This document shows positions 42,613-51,441 of a DNA stretch of 64,000 bases, one piece after another. The notes under the pieces are model-generated. The model saw only the letters and a list, made by a program, of their open reading frames with translations. It was not told where the DNA came from and did not search any database. Every line of letters starts with the position of its first letter. Within the stretch, counting starts at the first letter, position 1. The stretch is from DASUPK01 sp963843085 (GTDB lineage Bacteria > Actinomycetota > Thermoleophilia > Solirubrobacterales > 70-9): positions 410,530 through 474,529 of the forward strand of contig CAWJJG010000001.1 of NCBI GenBank assembly GCA_963843085.1, read 5' to 3'. The translations under genes were made by a program, and so were the position numbers.

Positions 42613-43793
42613 GCCCCGAGCCCCCTGCCCCGCTCTTCGGCGACTACTACCGCGAGATCTACGCGAAGGGAATGCTCGCCGGCGAGCAGCCGACCCTGCC
42701 GATGGCCTGGGCCGACCTCGAGGCGAAGGCCCGCGAGTCCCTCGACGAGCGGGCGATCGCGTACGTCTTCGGCGGCGCGGGCTCCGAGGACACGATGCGC
42801 GCGAACCTGGAGGCGTTCAGGCGCCAGCGGATCGTCCCGCGGGTGCTGCGCCAGGACCTCTCCACGCGCGACCTCTCGCTGGAGCTGCTCGGGACGCGGA
42901 TGCCCGCGCCGGTGCTGCTCGCGCCGGTCGGGGTGCAGACCCTGCTCCACGAGGAGGGAGAGCTCGCCTCCGCGAGGGCGGCGGACACGCTCGGGCTGCC
43001 GCTGATCACGAGCACCGCGTCGGCCACCTCGATGGAGGAGATCGCCGAGGCAAACGGCGAGGGGCCTCGCTGGTTCCAGCTCTACTGGCCGAACGACGAC
43101 GAGATCGCGGCCAGCCTGGTCAGCAGGGCCGAGGCCGCCGGGTACTCCGCCCTCGTGCTCACCGTGGACAACTACGTGCCCGGCTGGAAGCCACGGGACC
43201 TGCAGCAGGCATATCTGCCCTTCCTCGAGGGAATCGGGATCGCGCAGTACCTCTCAGACCCCGTGTTCCAGCGGGGACTCGAGAAGCCGCCGGACGAGGA
43301 CATCGGCGCCGCGGTCGGGCACTTCCTCGGCGTCTTCGCAAACCCGAACCTGACCTGGGAGCGCCTGGAATGGCTGCGCGGGGAGACGACCCTCCCCATC
43401 GTCCTCAAGGGCATCCTGCATCCCCAGGACGCTCGCGAGGCGCGCGAGCGCGGCATCGACGGGATCATCGTCTCCAACCACGGCGGACGGCAGGTCGACG
43501 GTGCGATCGCCTCGCTCGACGCGCTGCCCCCGATCGTCGACGCGGTCGGCGGGGAGACGGCGATTCTGCTCGACAGCGGAGTCCGGTCGGGCGCCGACGC
43601 CTTCAAGGCGCTCGCCCTCGGCGCCGACGCGGTGCTGGTCGGTCGGCCCTACCTCTGGGGGCTGGCGCTCGCCGGCCAGGAGGGCGTCGAGATCGTGCTG
43701 CGCTCGCTGCTCGCCGAGCTCGACCTGACGATGGCGCTCTGCGGCGCCACGTCCCTGGACGAGATCGACTCGGACCTGCTGCGTCCGGTCTAG
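42609..43793 (+). CDS. FMN-dependent alpha-hydroxy-acid oxidase, lactate 2-monooxygenase type
   Basis: 394-aa TIM-barrel flavoenzyme. The catalytic/FMN motif SNHGGRQVDGA (about 286-296) supplies His and Arg, preceded by PIVLKGILHPQDAREA with the FMN-binding Lys. LLDSGVRSGADAFKALALGA follows for phosphate binding. The N-terminal YAFGGAG-like YVFGGAGSEDTMRANLEAF and overall length are those of lactate 2-monooxygenase rather than the shorter lactate oxidase. Expected products are acetate, CO2 and water. Coupled to the CoA-transferase gene by a GTGA overlap. Confidence 0.88.
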   Translation: MSPEPPAPLFGDYYREIYAKGMLAGEQPTLPMAWADLEAKARESLDERAIAYVFGGAGSEDTMRANLEAFRRQRIVPRVLRQDLSTRDLSLELLGTRMPAPVLLAPVGVQTLLHEEGELASARAADTLGLPLITSTASATSMEEIAEANGEGPRWFQLYWPNDDEIAASLVSRAEAAGYSALVLTVDNYVPGWKPRDLQQAYLPFLEGIGIAQYLSDPVFQRGLEKPPDEDIGAAVGHFLGVFANPNLTWERLEWLRGETTLPIVLKGILHPQDAREARERGIDGIIVSNHGGRQVDGAIASLDALPPIVDAVGGETAILLDSGVRSGADAFKALALGADAVLVGRPYLWGLALAGQEGVEIVLRSLLAELDLTMALCGATSLDEIDSDLLRPV

Positions 43794-44761
43794 CCGCTGA
43801 GCGCGTAGGCGGGATAGTTCGCATGCACCGTGACGGAGCAACCCGTCCCGGTGCGGATCTCCACCGCGTCGCACACCATCCGCGCAAGCCAGATACCGCG
43901 GCCTCCGTTGCCCTCCGGGGGCGGCGTGAGCTGGCCGGCCAGCGCGTCCCTGATCCCATCCCCGTCATCGCTGACCTCGCAGATCAGCTCGGTGTCCGCC
44001 TCCCAGACTCGCAGGCGGGCGGGGGGGCTTCCGTGAAGGACAGCGTTGCTCGCGAGCTCGTTGACGGCGAGGGCCAGCTCGTCGGCGCGCGAGTCCGCCA
44101 GTCCACACTCTGTCGCGGCCGCGCTGATCGTTCGGCGCACCAGGCGGAGATCCGCGAGGTTGAAGACGAGATCGGTCGAGGGCTCCCCCTCGGGGGGCCC
44201 GACGTAGTCGTTGAGGCGCCGGCAGAACACCTGGGGGTCCTCGTACGGCTCGCTCGTCGTGGGGCCGTCCGGCCGCAGGATCGCCGGATGGGTGCAGTGG
44301 GCGTGCTGGATGATCTCGGCCGGCAGCGTTCGCGCGTCATACGGGCAGAGGAGGCTGACCGGCTTGCCCGCGAAGGCGACGTTCGCGGCCGACTCGTTGC
44401 GTGCCCAATCACGCACCTGCGCCTCGTTGCCGAGCGTCCAGGGCGGCTCCCCGATCAGCCGGACGCGGCCACCGTCGCTCCTCTCCTCGGCCCAGCGAGC
44501 GAACTTCTCGCGGGTCCGGGCAGAGGTCTCGTACCACTCCTCCACGGTGAGCAGGGTGACCCCCTCCGGCTCACCGCCCAGGGCGGAGCGCAGGTTCTCG
44601 ACGTTCGCGGTCTGCACGGCGACCAGCACCGGCTCGCGCGCCTCGATCCCCTGCTCGACGACGGGCAGGGCGACGTCCATGAACGCGTCATCGCACCCGT
44701 AGATCAGGGCCGAATGAACGAATCCCAGGTCCGGGGCGGACGCACCCCCGTTGTACTTCAT
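43790..44761 (-). CDS. MEDS-domain anti-sigma/sensor ATPase
   Basis: 323-aa regulator. The N-terminal MEDS (DcmR sensory) domain, about 8-165, begins GFVHSALIYGCDDAFMDVAL and has EGVTLLTVEEWYETSARTRE and LLCPYDARTLPAEIIQHAHC. The C-terminal HATPase_c_2 domain of the RsbW/SpoIIAB type, about 205-320, has ADELALAVNELASNAVLHG and GGRGIWLARMVCD. Such proteins respond to small-molecule or redox cues and bind an anti-sigma antagonist or sigma factor. The ATG at 44759-44761 is used. No sigma factor gene is nearby. Convergent overlap with the preceding oxidase. Confidence 0.87.
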   Translation of the reverse strand: MKYNGGASAPDLGFVHSALIYGCDDAFMDVALPVVEQGIEAREPVLVAVQTANVENLRSALGGEPEGVTLLTVEEWYETSARTREKFARWAEERSDGGRVRLIGEPPWTLGNEAQVRDWARNESAANVAFAGKPVSLLCPYDARTLPAEIIQHAHCTHPAILRPDGPTTSEPYEDPQVFCRRLNDYVGPPEGEPSTDLVFNLADLRLVRRTISAAATECGLADSRADELALAVNELASNAVLHGSPPARLRVWEADTELICEVSDDGDGIRDALAGQLTPPPEGNGGRGIWLARMVCDAVEIRTGTGCSVTVHANYPAYALSG

Positions 44762-44843
44762 CAGGGTTGCTCTACCCGCTTGACTCAGATTTGATGCCGC
44801 TCGCGCTCCGATCGCCGCCGAGCCCTGTTGCAGAATCAAGCAG

Positions 44844-45611
44844 ATGAGGACGCGTGGAAGAAAATGGGTGCTCCTCTCGGCCGTGGCGCTCGCCGCGGCG
44901 GCGCTCGGCATCGCCCCCGGCTCGGCAGGCGCCGGGACGAGGGCGCTCGGAATCGACGTCTCCCGCTTCCAGGGCCCCATCGACTGGCCCACCGTGGCCA
45001 CGTCCGGCGGCATTCGGTTCGCGTTCGTCCAGGCGAGCCGCGGCAGCGGCGCCGACTGCACCGTGAAGCCCGGGCAGTGCGGCGCCGACCCGTTCTTCAC
45101 CACCAACCGGGTCGCCGCGGAGACGAACGGGATCCGCGTCGGCGCCTACCACCGCGCCTTCGCCGCGGGCGGAACCACCGCCGACGCCCGCGCGGACGCG
45201 ATCGCCGAGGCCAGGGTCTTCCTGGCGACGGTCGGCTCGCTGCAGAGCGGCGAGCTCGTGCCGGTGCTGGACGTCGAGACCCCGTTCAGCGGGATGACCG
45301 CGGCGACCCTCCGCACCTGGATCCGCGTCTGGGTGAAGAAGGTGAAGAAGCGGCTCGGCCGCAAGCCGATGATCTACACGAACGCCTCGAGCTGGGGAGC
45401 GACGGGCAACACCCGAGAGTTCGCCAAGGCCAAGTACCCGCTCTGGGTCGCAGAGTGGGGGGTCTCCCATCCCTCGGTTCCGGCCTCGAACTGGGCAGGC
45501 CACGGCTATTCCGTCTGGCAGTACTCCAGCTCAGGAACCGTGCAGGGGATCTCCGGAAAGGTCGATCAGGACCGGCTCGGCAAGGGCCTCGCCAAGATCA
45601 CCGTGCACTGA
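44844..45611 (+). CDS. Secreted GH25 family lysozyme
   Basis: 255-aa secreted muramidase. Signal peptide VLLSAVALAAAALGIAPGSA. The GH25 active site is visible as GIDVSRFQGPIDW (first Asp, about 37), VPVLDVET (Asp and catalytic Glu, about 140-147) and YPLWVAEWG, with the closing WQYSSSGTVQGISGKVDQDR. Cleaves the N-acetylmuramyl bond of peptidoglycan. Single-gene unit divergent from the MEDS gene. No cell-wall-binding repeats. Confidence 0.93.
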   Translation: MRTRGRKWVLLSAVALAAAALGIAPGSAGAGTRALGIDVSRFQGPIDWPTVATSGGIRFAFVQASRGSGADCTVKPGQCGADPFFTTNRVAAETNGIRVGAYHRAFAAGGTTADARADAIAEARVFLATVGSLQSGELVPVLDVETPFSGMTAATLRTWIRVWVKKVKKRLGRKPMIYTNASSWGATGNTREFAKAKYPLWVAEWGVSHPSVPASNWAGHGYSVWQYSSSGTVQGISGKVDQDRLGKGLAKITVH

Positions 45612-45658
45612 CGCCGCCCGGGCCCCCACTCCTCGCGCATCCGAGGCGGACGGCCCAA

Positions 45659-46045
45659 CTACGGATGAGCGCCTGCCGCATCTCCGGCGGGCCGGAAGCG
45701 GCGTTGGGGCCCCGCCGCGCGGGTGACGAAATGGCGGTCCTCGAGGCCGCCGAGACGGATGCCCGCGGCTGGACCAGGGGCAATGTCGACCACGAACTCG
45801 GGGTGCCCCCACAGCTCGTAGCGGGTGGCGTCCACGTACACTGGCGCGCCACCGATCTCACCCACGCGAAGGTCGTCGGCATCGGGGAGCAGCTCGGCTC
45901 GCGTCAGGCAGCGAAGCTCGCCCGTGTCGCAGGAGGAGCCGATGCAGCCGAAGGCGAGTGGGCCGTGGGTGCTCCTCAGGTCCTCGATCAGCTCGATCGC
46001 CTCTGCGGTCGCGGTGACCCGGCCGGCGGCGAACTGGGGGGCCAT
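45659..46045 (-). CDS. DUF779 family protein
   Basis: 128-aa protein with the DUF779 pattern: TAEAIELIEDLRSTHGPLAF, then the cysteine-bearing CIGSSCDTGELRC, then GEIGGAPVYVDATRYELWGH and VVDIAPGPAAGIRLGGLEDR. Three cysteines may bind metal. Function unknown; in other actinobacteria the family often accompanies aldehyde dehydrogenases, but none is here. It is 4 bp downstream of a 75-codon gene on the same strand. The C-terminal tail is variable. Confidence 0.8.
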   Translation of the reverse strand: MAPQFAAGRVTATAEAIELIEDLRSTHGPLAFGCIGSSCDTGELRCLTRAELLPDADDLRVGEIGGAPVYVDATRYELWGHPEFVVDIAPGPAAGIRLGGLEDRHFVTRAAGPQRRFRPAGDAAGAHP

Positions 46046-46049
46046 CCCG

Positions 46050-46277
46050 TCACCACCCGCCCGAGACGACGGCCAGGCCCATCGCCCAGAGCTCCTCGGG
46101 CGAATAGGAGTACTCCTCGAGCGTCCGGCAGTCCTCGAGGGTCGCGCGGCTCTCGTGCGCCGGCCACGCGAATCCCCGCACGACCCTGAACAGCTGCAGT
46201 CCGTCCGTCAGGTAGACGTCGGGCTCCAGCGCGGTGGTCGAGAGGCGGCCCCTCGCGGTCTCGGTGACGATTGCCAT
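46050..46277 (-). CDS. Small hypothetical protein
   Basis: 75-aa soluble protein beginning MAIVTETARGRLSTTALEPD, with YLTDGLQLFRVVRGFAW and ending LWAMGLAVVSGGW. No recognised family. Close spacing (4 bp) to the DUF779 gene suggests an operon. The reading looks coding (ordered hydrophobic/charged pattern, clean stop), but no ribosome site stands out. Confidence 0.55.
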   Translation of the reverse strand: MAIVTETARGRLSTTALEPDVYLTDGLQLFRVVRGFAWPAHESRATLEDCRTLEEYSYSPEELWAMGLAVVSGGW

Positions 46278-46390
46278 GACGTCAACGTACCCCCGGGCCG
46301 GGCCCGTTCCATCGGGGCCAACGACCGGATCGCGCTAGGTACTCTCCACTTAGTCCCCTGAGGTGTGGAAACAACTACGGGGAGAACGCT

Positions 46391-48082
46391 TTGGCGTCCG
46401 AACCCAACAAGCTCACGGATGAGCGCCTGAAGCAGCTGCTCGAGGTCGGCCGGACGATCGTGTCCGAGCTCGACCTGGAGACCCTGCTTCGGCGTGTCGC
46501 CGAAGCTGCCCGCGACCTGACCGGGGCGTCCTATGCCGCCCTCGGGATCCTGAACGCGGACAAGTCCGGCCTCGAGCGCTTTCTGCATTCGGGCATCGAC
46601 GAGCAGACCCGGCGTGAGATCGGGCCATTGCCGCGCGGCCGCGGGGTCCTCGGCGAGCTGATTCGCAATCCGAAGCCGCTGCGCCTTGCGGACGTCAACG
46701 CCCATGCCCGCTCCTATGGCTTCCCGCCGAATCACCCTGAGATGAGGACCTTCCTCGGGACGCCGGTGTTGGTCCGCGGCGAGGCCTGGGGGAACCTCTA
46801 CCTGACCGAGAAGGAGGGCGGCGCCGAGTTCGACGAGATCGACGAACAGGTGGTGATCGTCCTGGCGGCATGGGCCGGAGTGGCGATCGAGAATGCACGC
46901 CTTTACGAGCGAATCGACCGGCGCCGGGAGGAGCTCGAGAAGGCACTGCGCGGCCTGGAGGCGAGCTCGGACATCGCCCGGACCGTCTCGAGCGGGATCG
47001 AGCTGGACGACCTCCTCGGGCTGATCGCAAAGCGCGGCCGTGGGGTCGTCGGGGCGACGCAGGCGGTCCTGCTGGTGTCAGACGGCGGCTCGCTCTCAAT
47101 CGCGGCCGCGGCGGGCGAGCAGCCGGGCGGACTCGAGGGACGGCGCGTCCCCGACAGCCCGACGTGGCTCAACGACCTTCAGGCCGAGACCCCCGAGCTG
47201 CGCGGCCTCCCCACCCTCGTCGCGGAGCTGGAGTTCCGCGACCGCTTCAGGGGACGCCTGGTGGCCTTCGGCGCGCTGAGCTCGGACGGCTTCGATTCGA
47301 ACGACGAGCAGGTCTTCGAGTCCTTCGCCGCCGGGGCCGCCGCGACCATCGGGACGGTGCAGGCGGTCGAGGCGGAGAAGCTGAAGATGTCGATCGAGGC
47401 CTCGGAGCGCGAGCGCGTCCGCTGGGCGCGTGAGCTGCATGACGAGACGCTCCAGGAGCTGGGAGCTCTCAGGGTCCTGCTCGACGTGGCGGGCACCGAC
47501 CGGGAGCTGTCGGCGGACGCGAGGCAGATCGCGGTCGATCACGTCGATCGCGGCATCCGAAATCTCCAGGGCCTGATCACCGAGCTGCGGCCCTCGGTCC
47601 TCGATGAGCTCGGGGTGGGACCCGCGATCGAGTCCCTCTCGCACCGCTCGAGCGAGCGCTTCGGAATCGAGATCGACGCCAGCGTGGACATCGGCAGCGA
47701 CGAGTCGGAGGCTCCGAGCCGGCTGGCGCCCGACCTGGAGGCAACGATCTACCGCCTCGTGCAGGAGGCATCCAACAACGCGATCAAGCACGCGAATCCC
47801 GACCGGATCTCGGTCACGGTGACCTGTATCGATGAGGCGGTCGAGGTGATCGTCGTGGACGACGGGAGCGGCTTCGATCCGGAGACCGCCGAGCGAAGCT
47901 TCGGGCTGGTCGGCATGGAGGAGCGGGTGTCGCTCGCCGGCGGCACCCTGAAGATCGCCTCCGAGCCGGGCCGGGGCACGAGGGTGCGCGCCGATCTGCC
48001 GCTGAGCCAGCCGGAGACTGGCCGAGGTCGGCCGACGAGGCCGGCGGCGGAGGCAGAGGCGGAGCGGGACCGAGCGCGCTAG
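46391..48082 (+). CDS. Cytoplasmic GAF-domain sensor histidine kinase (NarL/DevS type)
   Basis: 563-aa kinase with two GAF domains (about 28-170 and 190-335), then a HisKA_3 dimerisation domain with the phospho-acceptor His in ARELHDETLQELGAL (about 345) and an HATPase_c domain with N-box YRLVQEASNNAIKHA, VVDDGSGFD and GLVGMEERVSLAGG. It resembles DevS/DosT-like redox or gas sensors, but haem-binding residues cannot be judged. The start is a TTG at 46391 with GGGGAG eight bases upstream. Its stop overlaps that of the convergent response regulator gene, its probable partner. Confidence 0.93.
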   Translation: MASEPNKLTDERLKQLLEVGRTIVSELDLETLLRRVAEAARDLTGASYAALGILNADKSGLERFLHSGIDEQTRREIGPLPRGRGVLGELIRNPKPLRLADVNAHARSYGFPPNHPEMRTFLGTPVLVRGEAWGNLYLTEKEGGAEFDEIDEQVVIVLAAWAGVAIENARLYERIDRRREELEKALRGLEASSDIARTVSSGIELDDLLGLIAKRGRGVVGATQAVLLVSDGGSLSIAAAAGEQPGGLEGRRVPDSPTWLNDLQAETPELRGLPTLVAELEFRDRFRGRLVAFGALSSDGFDSNDEQVFESFAAGAAATIGTVQAVEAEKLKMSIEASERERVRWARELHDETLQELGALRVLLDVAGTDRELSADARQIAVDHVDRGIRNLQGLITELRPSVLDELGVGPAIESLSHRSSERFGIEIDASVDIGSDESEAPSRLAPDLEATIYRLVQEASNNAIKHANPDRISVTVTCIDEAVEVIVVDDGSGFDPETAERSFGLVGMEERVSLAGGTLKIASEPGRGTRVRADLPLSQPETGRGRPTRPAAEAEAERDRAR

Positions 48083-48768
48083 CCCTCTTCGACCAGGCTG
48101 TTCTCGCGGGCGAAGGTGACGACCTCCGCGCGGCTGTTCGTCCCGAGCTTGCGGTGAATCGCGGCGCGGTGGGTTTCAACCGTCCGGATCGAGATGACGA
48201 GCTTCTCGGCGATTTCCGGGTTGGTATACCCGGCCGCCACCAGCCGGAGGACGTCGATCTCGCGCGGGGTGAGGCCGCCGGGGGGCCCTGAGGGGGTGGC
48301 TGCCAGCCTCGCTCCGAGCTGGGGATTGATGTAGGTCTCGCCTTGCGCAGCCGCGCGAATCGCATCGACCAACTCGGAGCCGGCGGCGTGCTTGACGACG
48401 AACGCCTTGGCGCCCAGGCGAAACGCCTCCTTGGCGAAGGCAGGGTCGTCCTGCATCGTCAGCACGACGACCGCCGTGTCGGGAGAGCTCTCGTGCACCT
48501 TGGGGATCGACCCCAGGCTCGGCTCCCCCGGCATGTTCAGGTCGAGCACGAGAATGCTGGGCTTGAGCCCGGAGGCGCGGCGGCGCGCGGTCTCCGCGTC
48601 GCCGGCCTCTGCAACGACCTCCATGTCGCCCTCGGCCTCGACGATCCGGCGCAAGCCGTCGCGGACGATCTCATGATCGTCCGCGAGGATGATGCTGATG
48701 CCGTCGCTCTGGCTCTCGTCGGTCGTGTCAGGCGCCATTGCGGTTGAGGGCACGCTACCGGTCTCCAT
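48079..48768 (-). CDS. NarL/FixJ-family response regulator
   Basis: 229-aa regulator. Receiver domain (about 23-140) with ILADDHEIVRDGLRRI, phospho-acceptor in LVLDLNMPGEP and the conserved Lys in AKAFVVKHAAG. LuxR-type HTH (about 165-225) with LTPREIDVLRLVAAGYTNPE and ISIRTVETHRAAIHRKLG. The gene is convergent with the GAF kinase; the CTAG at 48079-48082 provides both stop codons. It is followed upstream (same strand) by a coiled-coil protein gene 1 bp away. Confidence 0.94.
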   Translation of the reverse strand: METGSVPSTAMAPDTTDESQSDGISIILADDHEIVRDGLRRIVEAEGDMEVVAEAGDAETARRRASGLKPSILVLDLNMPGEPSLGSIPKVHESSPDTAVVVLTMQDDPAFAKEAFRLGAKAFVVKHAAGSELVDAIRAAAQGETYINPQLGARLAATPSGPPGGLTPREIDVLRLVAAGYTNPEIAEKLVISIRTVETHRAAIHRKLGTNSRAEVVTFARENSLVEEG

Positions 48769-49119
48769 TCAGCCGAGGTGCTTCTTCTGCTCCTTGATCT
48801 GCTCGGCCATCGCGTCGAGCGCGTCATCGGTGCGCTGGGCATGTACCGCCCTCACTCCGAGCTCACGACGCATGTCCTCGGTCGCGTCCTCGAGCGTCCG
48901 CTGCCATTCCGTGGCGCGCTCCTCAGCTCGATCACGCAGTGTCACGGTCCTCTCCTTCGCGTCCGACCTCAGGTCATCCAGGGCCTCGCGCGAGCGGCTC
49001 AGTGCCGAGTCGATGGCTGTCCGGACCTCCTCGGTCGCCTGCTGGCGCGCCTGGTTGAGGTCCTCCACCGCATGCTCCAGATAGGTGGTGACTGTCTGCT
49101 CTTCCGTCTGGGTGGTCAT
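48769..49119 (-). CDS. Coiled-coil hypothetical protein
   Basis: 116-aa very hydrophilic, nearly all-helical protein (YLEHAVEDLNQARQQATEEV, then repeating Glu/Arg/Ala heptads to the C-terminus), no cysteines or membrane segment. The ATG at 49117-49119 is chosen because AGGAGG lies six bases upstream. Its stop is directly adjacent to the response-regulator start, so the two form an operon. Function unknown; it could be a structural or stress-related helical protein. Confidence 0.75.
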   Translation of the reverse strand: MTTQTEEQTVTTYLEHAVEDLNQARQQATEEVRTAIDSALSRSREALDDLRSDAKERTVTLRDRAEERATEWQRTLEDATEDMRRELGVRAVHAQRTDDALDAMAEQIKEQKKHLG

Positions 49120-49277
49120 CTTTGCCTCCTCTCGAGTCGTGACTTCCTTGCACATTCAGTCTTGACCTCGAGAAGAACCGATCCATCCGTGCAAACCACC
49201 GGGATTCCGGATCAGGGAGGGCGCGCCAGTCCAGGTTCAGGCCAGGTCCGGGTCGCTGATCACGAAGCCGTCGGCGC

Positions 49278-50009
49278 TCACTTGGGGCCCTCCATCTCCT
49301 CGAGGGCTTGCTTGCAGGCAAGGCAGAACTCCGCGGCCGCCCGCCGCGGGTCGTCCGCGTCGAGCAGCTCGGAATAGGTGAGCTCCGCGCCGCTGAATCC
49401 CGTCGCGTTCCAGAGCTCGCCCTCCGGCTTGGCGCTCCAAGGCCCGACATAGAGGTACGGCTCCGGGTGCTCGTCGTCGCCCGGCGAGAAGCCGTAGTTC
49501 GCGCGTCGTCCTGTCTCCTCCGCGCCGAGCTCGATCGCGAGGTCGAAGTGCTCCGGCCACAGGGAAGTCTCCGAGGGGGCGTCCGCATCAGCTGCGGCCG
49601 CGCGGAGGTCCTCGAGCACCGCGTCGCCCAGCGCGTACCACTCGCCCAGGGCACCGGCTGAATCTCGGTCGATCTCGAGTCGCTCTCCGGGAAGGCCGGG
49701 GGCGTCGGGGAGCAGGTCCGCGACCAGCGCCCCGGCTTCCCTCAGCGAGGTGAGAGCGACGCGCTTCTCCTCGCCGTTGGCCGAGAAGACGAGCTCGTCG
49801 TGGTCCACGCGGACCTGGCTCTCGTTGCCTTCGAATTCGAAGACCGGCGTCCCGAAGCCACCCGGCGTCGCGCGCAGGGAGATCTCGTTGTCGGGCTTTC
49901 GCGCCGGAGCCACGATGCGCTCGGCGACCTGATGAAGGGCGAGCCTCGTCGGCACGAAATGCTCGGACAGGGGCGCGAGTCTCGGGGCGCGGGATTTCTC
50001 CTCAGCCAT
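49278..50009 (-). CDS. Conserved hypothetical protein
   Basis: 243-aa soluble acidic protein. Central beta-rich part (FEFEGNESQVRVDHDELVFS) and a C-terminal part with LWPEHFDLAIELG, GRRANYGFSPGDDEHPEPY and LYVGPWSAKPEGELWNATGF. A CxxC-type FCLACKQALEEM lies near the end. I have seen this kind of actinobacterial protein annotated only as hypothetical, and no function can be read. About 160 bp separate it from the coiled-coil gene. Confidence 0.7.
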   Translation of the reverse strand: MAEEKSRAPRLAPLSEHFVPTRLALHQVAERIVAPARKPDNEISLRATPGGFGTPVFEFEGNESQVRVDHDELVFSANGEEKRVALTSLREAGALVADLLPDAPGLPGERLEIDRDSAGALGEWYALGDAVLEDLRAAAADADAPSETSLWPEHFDLAIELGAEETGRRANYGFSPGDDEHPEPYLYVGPWSAKPEGELWNATGFSGAELTYSELLDADDPRRAAAEFCLACKQALEEMEGPK

Positions 50010-50071
50010 GCGCCCACCGTCCCGCCCGGGCCGGCTTCGTTACAAGCCCACACGACCTGGGCTCACTTCGG

Positions 50072-50578
50072 CTAGCGGACAGCCTTGCCGGTTGGCCGGA
50101 GCACGTACCAGTAGCCGCCGAACTCGACCGCCGCCTGGCAGTTGACCTCGCCGGCCGAGCGGTCCCCCTCGTAGTAGTAGAGGGGGTGACCCGCGTAGGT
50201 GACCTGACGGCGTCCACCGCTCCGCGGGGTCGTTCCGATCAGCCCGCCCTTCGCTCCTGGGCCCGCCCGCGGCTTCGACTTGACCAGGTACGGAGGCCAG
50301 GCCACCGCGCAGTCGCCGAAGCAGGCGCTGCCCCCGGCCTTGCCGTTGTCGGCTGTGAACAGATAGAGCGCGCGGCCGTGACCGTCAGCGAGGATTCGGC
50401 CGTAGCGGGAGGAGATCCCCCGGACCTTCGGCCCCTTCTTGGCGTGCGTCACCGCGGGACTCGTCTGAGCGGCGGTGAGCGAAGGGCTCTGGGGTCCGCT
50501 GGCCGAGGAGCTTCCGCCGCAGCCGGCGACGGCGAGCGCCCCCAGGACGGCGGCGAGGCCAAGACAGGAAGCGATCAT
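50072..50578 (-). CDS. Lipoprotein of the COG4315 (YxWxxD repeat) type
   Basis: 168-aa exported lipoprotein. Signal LGLAAVLGALAVAGC with the lipobox LAVAGC (lipidated Cys about 18). The mature part has two copies of the secreted-repeat motif: GRALYLFTADNGKAGGSACFGDCAVAWPP, split around an ACFGDC disulfide, and GHPLYYYEGDRSAGEV. Family members are cell-surface proteins of unknown function, often near redox genes. Start ATG 50576-50578 with GAGGGG upstream. Divergent from the flavodoxin-like gene. Confidence 0.85.
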   Translation of the reverse strand: MIASCLGLAAVLGALAVAGCGGSSSASGPQSPSLTAAQTSPAVTHAKKGPKVRGISSRYGRILADGHGRALYLFTADNGKAGGSACFGDCAVAWPPYLVKSKPRAGPGAKGGLIGTTPRSGGRRQVTYAGHPLYYYEGDRSAGEVNCQAAVEFGGYWYVLRPTGKAVR

Positions 50579-50679
50579 GGCGAACCGTCCCCTCGCCGGC
50601 CCTGGCGTTACGGCCCTCGGGGTAACGACCTGACGAGCAACAGGACACTGCATCCGGAAACCCGACGAGGAGGAGAGCT

Positions 50680-51435
50680 GTGAGCGACGTGAACCTGAAC
50701 GAGAAGCAGACGGAGATGATCGAGTCGAACGAGACCGACCACTCGGATCTTCGTGCCCTGTTCATCAACTGCACGCTCAAGCGGAGTCCCGAGCTCTCCA
50801 ACACCCAGGGCCTGATGGACCTCTCGGAGGAGATCATGCGCCGCAACGGCGTCGAGGTGGAGAACATCAGGGCGATCGACCACGGCATCGCGACCGGCGT
50901 CTGGCCGGACATGACCGAGCACGGCTGGGATGCCGATGAGTGGCCGGCGATCTACGAGAAGGTCATGGCCTCGGACATCCTCGTGCTCGGGATGCCGATC
51001 TGGCTCGGCGAGAAGTCGTCAGTCGCCACGCACGTGATCGAGCGGCTCTACGGCAACTCTCACCTGCTGAATGACGCCGGCCAGTACGCGTACTACGGGC
51101 GGGTCGGCGGCTGTCTCGTGACGGGCAACGAGGACGGGATCAAGCACTGTGCGCTCGAGACGCTCTACTCCCTCCAGCACCTCGGCTACACGATCCCGCC
51201 GCAGGCGGATGCCGGCTGGATCGGCGAGGCCGGGCCGGGCCCCTCATATCTCGACAAGGGCTCAGGCGGTCCGATGAACGACTTCACCAACCGGAACACC
51301 ACGTTCATGACCTGGAACCTGCTGCACCTCGCTCGGATCCTGAAGGACGCCGGCGGCATTCCCGCCCACGGCAACCAGCGCACCGAGTGGGATGCCGGCT
51401 GTCGGTTCGACTTCCCGAACCCGGAGCACCGCTAG
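50680..51435 (+). CDS. NADPH-dependent FMN reductase / flavodoxin-like protein
   Basis: 251-aa flavodoxin-fold protein: LRALFINCTLKRSPELSNTQ (phosphate-binding start), ASDILVLGMPIWLGEKSSVA (FMN loop), YYGRVGGCLVTGNEDGIKHC and the C-terminal NRNTTFMTWNLLHLARILKD. A GTG start with GAGGAGGAG upstream. Likely reduces FMN or quinones using NAD(P)H. It ends 6 bp before the convergent NmrA-type gene. Confidence 0.88.
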   Translation: MSDVNLNEKQTEMIESNETDHSDLRALFINCTLKRSPELSNTQGLMDLSEEIMRRNGVEVENIRAIDHGIATGVWPDMTEHGWDADEWPAIYEKVMASDILVLGMPIWLGEKSSVATHVIERLYGNSHLLNDAGQYAYYGRVGGCLVTGNEDGIKHCALETLYSLQHLGYTIPPQADAGWIGEAGPGPSYLDKGSGGPMNDFTNRNTTFMTWNLLHLARILKDAGGIPAHGNQRTEWDAGCRFDFPNPEHR

Positions 51436-51441
51436 GGCTCT

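Noticed and set aside
42557..44794. 745-codon plus-strand frame
   Set aside because: Out-of-frame shadow of the FMN oxidase that then runs antisense to the MEDS gene.
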